Of a DNA stretch of 64,000 bases, positions 53,533 to 60,734 are shown in pieces. Location: the NCBI GenBank assembly GCA_937928045.1, contig CALFWO010000055.1, positions 1 to 64,000 on the forward strand. Direction: 5' to 3'. A program made the position numbers and the translations under genes. The DNA comes from an uncultured Saprospiraceae bacterium (GTDB lineage Bacteria > Bacteroidota > Bacteroidia > Chitinophagales > Saprospiraceae). Each line of letters starts with the position of its first letter. The first letter of the stretch is position 1. The notes beneath the pieces were generated by a model. It did not search any database, was not told where the DNA came from, and was given only the letters and a program-made list of their open reading frames with translations.

Positions 53533-54270
53533 ATGGAATTAACAACTTACCAATGGGGATTGGCTTTATTGGCCACTTTTATCTTGGGAATTTCTAAGGC
53601 CGGCATCAAAGGTATTTCGGTAATCATCGTTGCGATCATGGCTTGGGTTTTTGGCTCCAAATCTTCCACTGGTGTATTAATGCCTTTGCTCAACATGGCA
53701 GACCTTATCGCGGTGTTTTACTATTCTAGACATGCCAATTGGAAGCTACTTTGGAGACTATTGCCCTGGATGGCTATTGGTGTTTTGTTTGGGGTGTATT
53801 TGGGAAAAGATTTACCGGAAGATGTTTTTAAACAAGGTATGGCTATTATTATTTTACTTACAGTAGTCATGATGTTTTGGTGGGATCGCGATCCAAATAG
53901 AAAAATCCCAAATAATATTTATTTCGCTGGAGGAATGGGGTTGGCTGCCGGATTTACGACGATGATTGGAAATTTGGCAGGTGCCTTTTCTAACATCTTT
54001 TTCTTAGCTATGCGGCTTCCTAAGAATGAATTTATTGGTACGGCAGCTTGGCTATTTTTTATCATTAATTTATTCAAATTACCTTTTCATATTCTCGTCT
54101 GGAAAACAGTCAATTGGCAATCAGTATTGATAAATATAAAACTGCTCCCAGCTTTGGTCATTGGCTTTGTAGTCGGGATATTTTTAGTTAAAAAAATCAA
54201 AGACAATACTTATCGATATATGATTTTGATATTGACCGCCTTGGGGGCTATAGCTATATTCTTTAGGTAA
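53533..54270 (+). CDS. TauE/SafE-family sulfite/anion exporter
   Basis: The 245-residue protein has seven to eight predicted membrane segments and the family's two repeated halves. The first has GISKAGIKGISVIIVAIMAWVFGSKSSTGVLMPLLNMADLIAVFYY (about 19-63). The second has GFTTMIGNLAGAFSNIFFLAMRLPKNEFIGTAAWLFFIINLFKLPF (about 137-182). It belongs to TauE/SafE permeases, which export sulfite, sulfoacetate or similar anions. The exact substrate is not known. The start ATG is chosen because the upstream in-frame context has no other membrane signal. It is convergent with the DinB gene, with stop codons overlapping by 8 bp. Confidence 0.88.
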   Translation: MELTTYQWGLALLATFILGISKAGIKGISVIIVAIMAWVFGSKSSTGVLMPLLNMADLIAVFYYSRHANWKLLWRLLPWMAIGVLFGVYLGKDLPEDVFKQGMAIIILLTVVMMFWWDRDPNRKIPNNIYFAGGMGLAAGFTTMIGNLAGAFSNIFFLAMRLPKNEFIGTAAWLFFIINLFKLPFHILVWKTVNWQSVLINIKLLPALVIGFVVGIFLVKKIKDNTYRYMILILTALGAIAIFFR

Positions 54271-54817
54271 GTTTAATTTTTCGAATCTGATTCATATGCC
54301 GACGATTGTGATAAATCACTACTCGTAAAATGTCGCCAACATTTACTTTTATCCAAGTGGCTATGGTTGTTCCCGTTTTAGCCTTTCTGATGTCAACATT
54401 GGCAGCTTTGTCTAACAAGACGAAAAGTTCATTTTGCTGTTCTTCAAAGCGTGTAATTATATCCTTCGAAAGATTGCTATTATTTGGATCTTTACTTTTG
54501 AAAGTTTTCATCTTTTTAATATCACCATTTGCAGCAGGAAGCATAGCATTTGCAAAGTATTCTCCAAGCCAAGAACTTTTGAATTCAGCTTTTGGCGATG
54601 TTTTAGCGGCAGCCAGAATTGCTTTTTCTAATTCAGGAATATAAAAATCTCCATAGAGATTCAAATGTTCGATATTTTCTAGAGTACTCCAAGTCGTATC
54701 ATCAGCTTTGTAATTCAATTGTAATAAGGATTGGCTTTTGAGTGATTCTATATAGGCTAAATCTTCTTTGATGTCTTTGCTTAAGCTACTCAATAAATCC
54801 AAAGTTCGTCCTCTCAT
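54263..54817 (-). CDS. DinB family protein
   Basis: The 184-residue protein has the four-helix DinB layout with a metal-binding His set: His52 in IEHLNLYGDFYIPELEKAI, and two C-terminal His in VIYHNRRHMNQIRKI (about 169-183). DinB proteins are metal-dependent four-helix bundles; some are bacillithiol or mycothiol transferases, most are uncharacterised. The conserved triad spacing fits DinB_2. The gene is tail-to-tail with the TauE exporter, sharing 8 bp. A weak 22-bp palindrome (54865-54886) lies between its start and the DUF7000 gene, so they are probably separate units. Confidence 0.82.
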   Translation of the reverse strand: MRGRTLDLLSSLSKDIKEDLAYIESLKSQSLLQLNYKADDTTWSTLENIEHLNLYGDFYIPELEKAILAAAKTSPKAEFKSSWLGEYFANAMLPAANGDIKKMKTFKSKDPNNSNLSKDIITRFEEQQNELFVLLDKAANVDIRKAKTGTTIATWIKVNVGDILRVVIYHNRRHMNQIRKIKLT

Positions 54818-54886
54818 AATTTATAATTTAATTCGGGATAAAGATCGGATAACTTCGGACAATAAATCTTGATTGAAATCAAGATT

Positions 54887-55387
54887 TTATTCTTCTTTGG
54901 AGTTCAAATGCTTAATGGCATTAATAATCTGTTCAGATTCAAACAGCAATTTTTTCTCGATACGTTTATTTAGAGCAAGCAAGTCGTTAAAATCTGGTTG
55001 GCTTTCTATGGTTGATTCCAAAATAGAGTATATCGGCATTGCAGCTTTGTCTTTATTCCATTTTGATTCCTTAAGTAATTCCCAATATTTTTTTTGAATT
55101 GCAATCGTATTTCCCAATAGCCAAATTTTAAATTTCATTTCAACATGATTCAATACTATTCCTAACTTCAGTTTTTTACTTTTTAAAAAGTCGTTGGTAT
55201 AATAGAAATATGTATAATCCATGTATCCATGAAGCAGACCTGAAAATGAATACTGTTGGGAAAGTCTCTTGATAAAATCAACTCTCAACTTCATAACAAA
55301 TTTTACTAAGTGCTCGTAAGCAATTAATATGTCTCCTTTTTTCAGTTGCTGCTGGTAGATGGCCACATAATGATTGAGGTTTTTCAT
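54887..55387 (-). CDS. DUF7000 family protein
   Basis: The 166-residue soluble protein has the family pattern LNHYVAIYQQQLKKGDILIAYEHLVKFVMKLR at the N-terminus, then FSGLLHGYMDYTYFYYT and LKLGIVLNHVEMKFKIWLLGNTIAIQKKYWELL. Its Tyr-, Trp- and Lys-rich surface suggests a ligand-binding helical/beta fold, but function is not known. It is 10 bp downstream of the Crp-type regulator gene, so the two are co-transcribed. The regulator-plus-DUF7000 pairing may mean the regulator controls this gene or that it modulates the regulator. The stop overlaps the end of a short palindrome at 54865-54886. Confidence 0.75.
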   Translation of the reverse strand: MKNLNHYVAIYQQQLKKGDILIAYEHLVKFVMKLRVDFIKRLSQQYSFSGLLHGYMDYTYFYYTNDFLKSKKLKLGIVLNHVEMKFKIWLLGNTIAIQKKYWELLKESKWNKDKAAMPIYSILESTIESQPDFNDLLALNKRIEKKLLFESEQIINAIKHLNSKEE

Positions 55388-55397
55388 TTTCCTTTTT

Positions 55398-55955
55398 TTA
55401 TTTCTTCTTTAATCGACTCAAAGTTTCTGGCGACATCCTCAGGTAACCGGCGATATACTTATTAGGAATCTCTTGGAACAATCTAGGGCTTCTTTTCCAT
55501 ACACGATCAAATCGATCTGCAGGCGAAGTAGTCAGTAGATCAATTTCTCGCTCCAGTTGATCCAATATCAACAGTTGCAAAGAGTGCTGCCACATATCCC
55601 TTAATTCTGAATGTTCTTTTATGGTGTTGAAGAAAATATTTTTATGAACTGCAGTTACCTCAGCTGCTTTGAGTGCTTGAATATTATAAGCCGTAGGTTG
55701 TCCGTTGAAAAAAGTTGGAAGTACTGCTAAAAAAGAACCCGGGTAGCCAAAACGAATGGTGAAGTCTTCCTCAGCTGTTTCATGATACACTCGAAAACTT
55801 CCCTTTTTGACCAAGTAGATATTTAAATTGATTTGACCAGTACGAACAAGGAATTCGTTTCTGGAGAGGGTAGTCGTCTCTGTATCTAAATCACCTCCGG
55901 AATACTCTTTAAGAAGTTGGAAGAAATGTGTTGCATGTTGATGGTGACTACCCAT
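55398..55955 (-). CDS. Crp/Fnr-type transcriptional regulator
   Basis: The 185-residue protein has an N-terminal cNMP-type domain (about 18-115; TTTLSRNEFLVRTGQINLNIYLVKKGSFRVY, FTIRFGYPGSFLAVLPTFFNGQPTAYNIQAL) and a short winged-helix C-terminus (about 145-185; RVWKRSPRLFQEIPNKYIAGYLRMSPETLSRL). The layout fits the Bacteroidota Crp/Fnr family that often lacks classic cAMP contacts. It has no Fe-S cysteine cluster like Fnr. It is followed by the DUF7000 gene 10 bp downstream. It probably controls this pair, with an inducer that cannot be read. Confidence 0.88.
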   Translation of the reverse strand: MGSHHQHATHFFQLLKEYSGGDLDTETTTLSRNEFLVRTGQINLNIYLVKKGSFRVYHETAEEDFTIRFGYPGSFLAVLPTFFNGQPTAYNIQALKAAEVTAVHKNIFFNTIKEHSELRDMWQHSLQLLILDQLEREIDLLTTSPADRFDRVWKRSPRLFQEIPNKYIAGYLRMSPETLSRLKKK

Positions 55956-56020
55956 AAAGCAAATATAGCCAATTGACTTTTTAGCTTCAAATGGAACCTT
56001 TTAAATTTGAGTAGTTTAGC

Positions 56021-56694
56021 TTATTCGGTAATGGAAGAAATCGTGTAAATTGACTTACCATTTCTCATTATATTTTTGTTACCCAAGTCTATTTGAAAGA
56101 TGGCGTCATCAGCTAATAAATAAATGTATCGATCGTCCCGATGCGTTTCTTTGTAGATCTTAAATGTACCTTTGGAAGACAGGTCAAATTGATGCCACTC
56201 TTGATTGTTTAGATTTTTAATACTGCCAGAATTTGAAGTATCATTTTCGTTATAAGATATGATTGTCATCCCTTTTGCATTAGAGGAATCGACATCATCT
56301 TTCAGTTCGTTATTTGCCTTCAAGGACACCGTTTGAGCACAGTATTTATCGGAATACTGTCTTGGAGGACCATTTCTAAATAATTCAATAATAATGCTAC
56401 CTGAAGTTGGAATTTCTTTTTCCAATTTCATTTCGTATTCATAATTATCCGCCAACTGATATGGCATAGTAATGTTTGTGGCAACCACAGCACCACTTTC
56501 ATCCGAAATTCTAAAACTTGGGACAAATAAGCTTGAGAAAACAATCTTGGGTTTTTAAAAGTCATTTCTACTCCCATACTGTTGTCTTTTACGTAAGTGA
56601 TCTCGATGGCTGTAATATTGTCACAGGCCGATTGTTGTGCAATTCCAATAAATGGGACGGCCATTATTAGGCAAAGTAATAGGGGAGTTTTCAT
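56021..56694 (-). pseudogene. Secreted protein gene with a single-base frameshift
   Basis: The ATG at 56694 begins a signal peptide (PLLLCLIMAVPFIGIAQQ) and reads VEMTFKNP, after which the frame goes out of register near 56550. From there, reading the other frame gives KIVFSSLFVPSFRISDESGAVVATNITMPYQLADN..., continuing to the stop at 56021. The joint falls at a run of three C, so loss of one C (CCCC to CCC) would explain it. The result is a full-length protein of about 220 residues in two frames. It may be a real pseudogene or a sequencing error. The product would be secreted, with beta-rich content and several surface Asp/Asn runs. I recognise no family. Confidence 0.75.
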
Positions 56695-56933
56695 TTCGAA
56701 ATTTTAAACTGATAGATTGATTATTTCAATTGTAAATTTCGACAGATATTTCCAGCCCTGCGACCACATGTTTGTGTAGTATTCCTTTTTAGGGTCACTT
56801 AGTGATTTATTTAGAAGGGGCCATGATGACACGTGGTGATCATCACCGGGCTATTCGTTCTATCCAGACGCTGTCTGGATCCACTGCTATCCCTTGTCCA
56901 AGAGTATTGGCCCGTGATTGTATTTAGAAATAC

Positions 56934-56960
56934 TTATTCTCTGGTAACCCCGAGAGGATT
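56934..56960. repeat. Partial copy of the tRNA-Arg 3' end
   Basis: 27 bp here match 57108-57134 (the 19 bp of the tRNA 3' end plus 8 bp downstream) with two differences. The rest of the tRNA is not present. The surrounding stretch 56695-57115 holds no supportable gene. It contains small palindromes such as GGTGATCATCACC and TCCAGACGCTGTCTGGA. The copy may be an attachment-site remnant or a decayed second tRNA. Confidence 0.7.
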
Positions 56961-57020
56961 TTGCGTCAAGATCCTTGAGGGCTCCAAGGTCAAAATCAAA
57001 AGACTACTCGCTGCGCTCCT

Positions 57021-57082
57021 ACTTTTTTATTGTTCAAAAATGCCTTTGAGCAAGCTCAGTCATTTTTGCTCAATAAAAAAGT
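57021..57082. repeat. Large imperfect palindrome beside the tRNA terminator
   Basis: ACTTTTTTATTG (57021-57032) pairs perfectly with CAATAAAAAAGT (57071-57082), and AAAAATG (57036-57042) with CATTTTT (57061-57067). The loop holds GAGCAAGCTC. It overlaps by 3 bp with the tRNA terminator stem, so the two structures compete. Confidence 0.7.
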
Positions 57083-57105
57083 CCTTTCACTTTCGTGAAA
57101 AGACT
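57072..57105 (-). terminator. Terminator of the tRNA-Arg transcript
   Basis: On the minus strand, AGTCTTTTCAC (57105-57095) pairs with GTGAAAGGACT (57090-57080, one G-T) around a GAAA tetraloop, and six T follow. It begins 10 bp after the tRNA 3' end. Confidence 0.9.
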
Positions 57106-57115
57106 TTTTATTCTC

Positions 57116-57192
57116 TGGTGACCCCGGGAGGATTCGAACCCCCAACCCTCAGAGCCGAAATCTGATATTCTATCCAGTTGAACTACGGAGCC
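57116..57192 (-). tRNA. tRNA-Arg(UCG)
   Basis: The 77-nt minus-strand gene folds as a tRNA. The 7-bp acceptor stem GGCTCCG/CGGGGTC has two G-U pairs, and the 3' CCA is encoded. The D-arm (GTAGTTCAACTGGATAGA) contains the usual AACTGGAT, and the T-arm has GGTTCGAATCC. The anticodon loop is TTTCGGC with TCG at 57158-57156, which decodes CGA and, by wobble, probably other CGN arginine codons. A structured leader and a -7 box lie upstream, and a strong terminator downstream. Confidence 0.95.
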
Positions 57193-57197
57193 AGTGT

Positions 57198-57267
57198 TTG
57201 GCCCGCGTAAAGTGAGTTCCAAGTCTACCACGGTATCCTCGGACTTCAGCATTAGCAGCGGGGCCAA
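57198..57267 (-). promoter_or_regulatory. Structured leader of the tRNA-Arg transcript
   Basis: Outer arms TTGGCCCGC (57198-57206) and GCGGGGCCAA (57258-57267) pair with one bulge. Inside, AAGTC (57221-57225) pairs with GACTT (57242-57246), and TACC-AC-GGTA (57226-57235) folds on itself. The tRNA itself starts at 57192. The leader is not a second tRNA, as it lacks a T-loop. It could be a processing signal. Confidence 0.5.
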
Positions 57268-57274
57268 TGGCTGG

Positions 57275-57282
57275 CAAAGATA
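57275..57282 (-). promoter_or_regulatory. -7 box upstream of tRNA-Arg
   Basis: The minus strand reads TATCTTTG, a full match to TAnnTTTG. Transcription would begin near 57268, right at the base of the structured leader. A clear -33 TTTG is not seen. Confidence 0.6.
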
Positions 57283-57464
57283 GATCATTCCAAGGTTTAC
57301 TTTATCCTTTCGTAAGTTTTTTATTTAATTAAATGTTCACAAATCCATTTTCAAAGCAACTTCCTTTTATAAATGGCTGCGTTTTAATGAGAGTCATTTA
57401 GCACCAATTGCTCCTTGTTGTCACATTCAATTTTAAAACATTATTTGCTTATTATCAACGGATT

Positions 57465-57565
57465 AGTTACACCGTTATTCGCTTTTAAAACAAAGCATCA
57501 AATAAGTGATAAAATGTAATAAAAAAAGTTACACCAGAAATAGTTGAAAATGAACTAGTTACGCC
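57465..57565. repeat. Three AGTTACrCC direct repeats upstream of the glucosaminidase gene
   Basis: AGTTACACC occurs at 57465 and 57527, and AGTTACGCC at 57557, all in one orientation. They lie within the A+T-rich, gene-free stretch 57283-57659, 40-140 bp before the promoter at 57603-57635. Spacing (62 and 30 bp) is compatible with stacked regulator sites. No other gene is visible here. Confidence 0.5.
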
Positions 57566-57602
57566 AATAAAAATAAATTGTTTTAATAAATTTGTTTTTT
57601 GA

Positions 57603-57635
57603 TTTGCAATTATGTCACAAAATGTTTTATGTTTG
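57603..57635 (+). promoter_or_regulatory. Bacteroidota promoter of the glucosaminidase gene
   Basis: TTTG (57603-57606), a 21-bp spacer and TATGTTTG (57628-57635) match the TTTG / TAnnTTTG consensus. The ATG at 57660 lies 25 bp further on. Confidence 0.75.
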
Positions 57636-57659
57636 CATTGTAATTAAAACAATAATGAA

Positions 57660-58412
57660 ATGAAAAATCTTACCCCTTCAGTTATCGAAAGCTTTCTTAA
57701 GAGAAACTGGTTTCAAATTGGATTAGCGGCAATCGTTCTTATTGCTTTTGTTCAAAAAGACATTTCTATTGAATTTTCTTTTGACAATGATCAATTAGAT
57801 AATTCTGCGCTTTTAGCCACTCATAAAGCCACCTCAAATAAATCTAAATCCGCTAAACAGAAAATGGGATTCGATATCTTTAATAGTGATAAAGAATCTC
57901 ATATTTCTAAACCAAAGGCCGTTAAGGTGAAGGCTGTTGAACGTCCCACGAATGTTTCTCCAAAGGCTGTTTCCTTCAAAGGTTCTGAAAAGCTAATTGC
58001 CTCGATTACAAATAAAAACCAAGCTTTTGAATTCATCGATAGATTTGGAGATGTAGCGGCATCCGAAGCGAAAAAATTTGATCTTGAAAAGGCAGTTATT
58101 CTTGGCTTGGGCTTGTACCATGCCAGTTCACCAAAAACAGCTTTGGCCATTAAGGCAAATAATTACTTCGCTATGCCTTGTACTCCGGATTGGCAAGGAG
58201 AATCTATAAGCTATAATGATGCTTGCTATAGAACTTATGAATCAGCTTGGTTCAGTTTTAGAGATCAGTCCAAGTACTTGAGCTTATTGCAAAAGAATAT
58301 GAATAGAGGAGAGAAAATGAGCATTAGCCAATGGGCCAATGTTTTGAAAAAGAACGGTTTGATTTCAAGCCAACATAGATTTTTACAATTGGTAGAATCC
58401 TTTAGATTGTAA
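57660..58412 (+). CDS. Membrane-anchored glucosaminidase-domain protein
   Basis: The 250-residue protein has a short cytosolic end, one membrane segment (RNWFQIGLAAIVLIAFVQ, about 15-32), a basic linker (about 60-110), and a C-terminal glucosaminidase-like domain (about 120-250). The domain has KFDLEKAVILGLGLYHASSPKTALAIKANNYFAMPCTPDWQGESISYNDACYRTYESAWFSFRDQSKYL and MSISQWANVLKKNGL. The YFAM...W....YESAWFSFRDHSKYL pattern is that of peptidoglycan hydrolases related to LytG/FlgJ. The catalytic Glu of related enzymes is expected near SxAxxES; I see no clear equivalent, so activity should be treated as unproven. It has a strong consensus promoter. Confidence 0.8.
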   Translation: MKNLTPSVIESFLKRNWFQIGLAAIVLIAFVQKDISIEFSFDNDQLDNSALLATHKATSNKSKSAKQKMGFDIFNSDKESHISKPKAVKVKAVERPTNVSPKAVSFKGSEKLIASITNKNQAFEFIDRFGDVAASEAKKFDLEKAVILGLGLYHASSPKTALAIKANNYFAMPCTPDWQGESISYNDACYRTYESAWFSFRDQSKYLSLLQKNMNRGEKMSISQWANVLKKNGLISSQHRFLQLVESFRL

Positions 58413-58709
58413 ATAACATTTATAACCCCAAAAAACAACCCAAGAATTAGTGTTTGAGATTTAGATTTTGCGCCTAATCTAAGTTGATGTTAATCTACCG
58501 TCGTTATTGATATTAGTGTTTTAGACCCCATTGGAAAACAAGAAGGAAGAGAAGTATTTGAAAAGTTATAGTTAAGCTAGGAATCAAAGTTTGTTATTTC
58601 GCAGTAGTAGTTTCGACCCCAGCTACATTCTTTAGATGTTGGATTTGAAGAAAATTATTTTCAATTACCTCTTTCCTTGTTTTCTTTCTAGTAAGAATTT
58701 CAATGGATA
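58413..58709. other. Gene-free stretch
   Basis: These 297 bp between the glucosaminidase gene and the convergent SH3 protein gene show no supportable gene, tRNA or strong hairpin. Base composition is similar to the surrounding sequence. Confidence 0.6.
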
Positions 58710-59429
58710 TTAATTGACGCCGCTACGTTTTTGTTTATGGAAATTGAGACCGGCACCATACGCCCATCCTTTTGTTCCATTCACATGTTGAACCAATAAC
58801 CATGGTTCTTTGGCCACTTCAAACCCTAGGTTTATTTCTTGATCAAAGTTTGTTTTTTGATTCAAGTAATATACTCGATCGAAAAGAGGCATTTGCATTA
58901 AGACTTCGGATTTTAAATTGGGCTGCTTTCTGATTTTCAGATTGTCCATGGTAACCCACAGGCGGTTATATTTTTGTAGAGTATCCACAAGATGAATACT
59001 CGGAGAATTACCTCCATTTTTTGCAATACTGCCAGGAGCAGTACCAATACTCTCAACAATTTTTACGATTTCCTTCTGTGCTAATTGAGGCAAATTGATT
59101 TGATTTTCAGATCCTATTGGACTTGAATTACTAACCGGAGTCGATTCAATAGTTGCTGAAGTTGTTAACTTAGGTAAAGTCGTTTCAACATTCAATGCTG
59201 ATTCGTTTGCAGGAAGTGCTTCCGGATTTTCTGCGACCTCTTTAGCTACTTTTGCCTTATTACATTGACCGGCTCCATATATTATGAATCCGAAAAATAA
59301 AATCATTGTAATAACGATTTCGATGTTCTTGGAAGGTACAGCTGCCGCTTTTCTTTTTCTAGAAGCCTTTGGTCTAGACTTGGAGCCTTGCTTCGACTTA
59401 GCCGAAGACTTTGATTTAGGTGTTGCCAT
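58710..59429 (-). CDS. Membrane-anchored SH3-domain protein
   Basis: The 239-residue protein begins with a very basic Lys/Ser/Arg-rich tail (residues 1-33), followed by a membrane segment (IEIVITMILFFGFIIYGAGQ, about 36-55) and a variable Ser/Thr-rich linker (about 60-150). The C-terminal 85 residues are an SH3b-like domain (YNRLWVTMDNLKIRKQPNLKSEVLMQMPLFDRVYYL, WLLVQHVNGTKGWAYGAGLNF). Bacterial SH3 domains usually bind peptidoglycan, so the protein probably sits in the inner membrane with the SH3 domain in the periplasm. It is divergent from dprA with 70 bp between starts, so both may share a promoter region. Confidence 0.78.
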   Translation of the reverse strand: MATPKSKSSAKSKQGSKSRPKASRKRKAAAVPSKNIEIVITMILFFGFIIYGAGQCNKAKVAKEVAENPEALPANESALNVETTLPKLTTSATIESTPVSNSSPIGSENQINLPQLAQKEIVKIVESIGTAPGSIAKNGGNSPSIHLVDTLQKYNRLWVTMDNLKIRKQPNLKSEVLMQMPLFDRVYYLNQKTNFDQEINLGFEVAKEPWLLVQHVNGTKGWAYGAGLNFHKQKRSGVN

Positions 59430-59499
59430 AGTGATGTCGTTTACACTAAAAAAAGTAAATTAACATTCATAGTAGAATGTAAAGTAAAGACTTTTCTTA

Positions 59500-60594
59500 A
59501 TGAAAGATCAAATTTACAAGATTGCGCTTACCAAAATCCCAAAAGTGGGAAATAAAATCGGTAAAAGACTATTGGATCATTTTGGTTCTGCCACCAATGT
59601 ATTTTCTGCTTCAAAGCAAGATTTGGCTGATGTTTTTGGAATTGGTGATCAAAGAGTAAGTTGCATTCTTTCTAAAAAGCCGATAGAAAAAGCTGAGAAG
59701 GAGCTGAAATATCTTACTGAGTCTGGTGCAAAAGCGCTATTCGTTAAGGATAAATTATATCCGAGAAGACTGAAAGAAATCTCCGATCCACCATTAATTG
59801 TCTATGTAAAGGGTAATGTAAATCTGGATAACGATAAAGTAATTGGCATTGTTGGTACTAGAAAACCTACCTCATATGGATTGTCAATGTGCGATTTTCT
59901 ATTGGAAGACTTAAAGGAATATAATCCTTTGATTGTTTCTGGCTTGGCATATGGAATTGATGCCTGTGCTCATCAAAATTGTCTAAAACTTGGTTTACCT
60001 ACATTAGGAGTAGTTGCTCATGGACTACCCAATATTTATCCAGCTAGACATAAGAACCTTGCAAAGAAAATGTCAAAGAATGGCGGATTACTCACAGAAT
60101 TTACCCATAATATCGAAGCGGAAAAAGAATTTTTTCCAATGAGAAATAGAATTATTGCAGGGCTTTGCGATGCTATTGTAGTTGTCCAGACTGCAGACAG
60201 AGGAGGATCCATGATTTCAGCGGAATTGGCCAATGCCTACTACAAAGATGTTTTTGCATTTCCCGGTCGCTCTGGTGATCATCATTCCGCTGGCTGTAAT
60301 AGACTGATCAAAGAAAACAAAGCACAGTTGATTGAATCTGGTGCAGATTTGGCTTCAAACCTAGGGTGGGATGAGCCTAGACCCATTGCCACCCAAACGG
60401 CACTGTTTCAAACTTTGAACGATAAAGAGCAAAAGGTAATTACCTACTTAAGGGATCATGCCGAAGCTAATATTGATCAACTATCTATGAAATGTGAAAT
60501 AAGCAATGGAGAGATTTCCGCAGTATTGTTAGAGTTGGAATTTAAAGGGTTGGTGATACCAAGTCCGGGAAAGCGATTCAGTCTTGCACGATAG
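59500..60594 (+). CDS. dprA: DNA-processing protein DprA
   Basis: The 364-residue protein has an N-terminal helix-hairpin-helix region (IPKVGNKIGKRLLDHFGS, about 14-31), the Rossmann domain with VGTRKPTSYG (about 120-129), SGLAYGIDACAHQNCL, and GRSGDHHSAGCNRLIKENKAQLIESGADL, which matches the conserved PGxxxxxxxxGxNxLI. A winged-helix C-terminus (about 305-364) completes it. DprA loads RecA on incoming single-stranded DNA in transformation. Length and domains are typical. No other competence gene is near. The gene is divergent from the SH3 protein. Confidence 0.95.
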   Translation: MKDQIYKIALTKIPKVGNKIGKRLLDHFGSATNVFSASKQDLADVFGIGDQRVSCILSKKPIEKAEKELKYLTESGAKALFVKDKLYPRRLKEISDPPLIVYVKGNVNLDNDKVIGIVGTRKPTSYGLSMCDFLLEDLKEYNPLIVSGLAYGIDACAHQNCLKLGLPTLGVVAHGLPNIYPARHKNLAKKMSKNGGLLTEFTHNIEAEKEFFPMRNRIIAGLCDAIVVVQTADRGGSMISAELANAYYKDVFAFPGRSGDHHSAGCNRLIKENKAQLIESGADLASNLGWDEPRPIATQTALFQTLNDKEQKVITYLRDHAEANIDQLSMKCEISNGEISAVLLELEFKGLVIPSPGKRFSLAR

Positions 60595-60734
60595 CCTAAA
60601 TTTATTGTGGAAGGCTTGTAGACTATCTGCTAAGAGTCTATTTCATTGAATACTGTCATTAAGATTCAATCATTTTTAAGGAGACAATAACTCTTGTCTT
60701 ACAATAATTCTATTCTTAATCCTATTTTTACGTC

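Noticed and set aside
57198-57267. Second tRNA next to tRNA-Arg
   Set aside because: The acceptor-like stem pairs, but there is no T-loop consensus, no anticodon arm of the right size and no CCA.
57070-57288. 72-codon frame across the tRNA
   Set aside because: It is antisense/sense read through the tRNA and its leader, not a protein gene.
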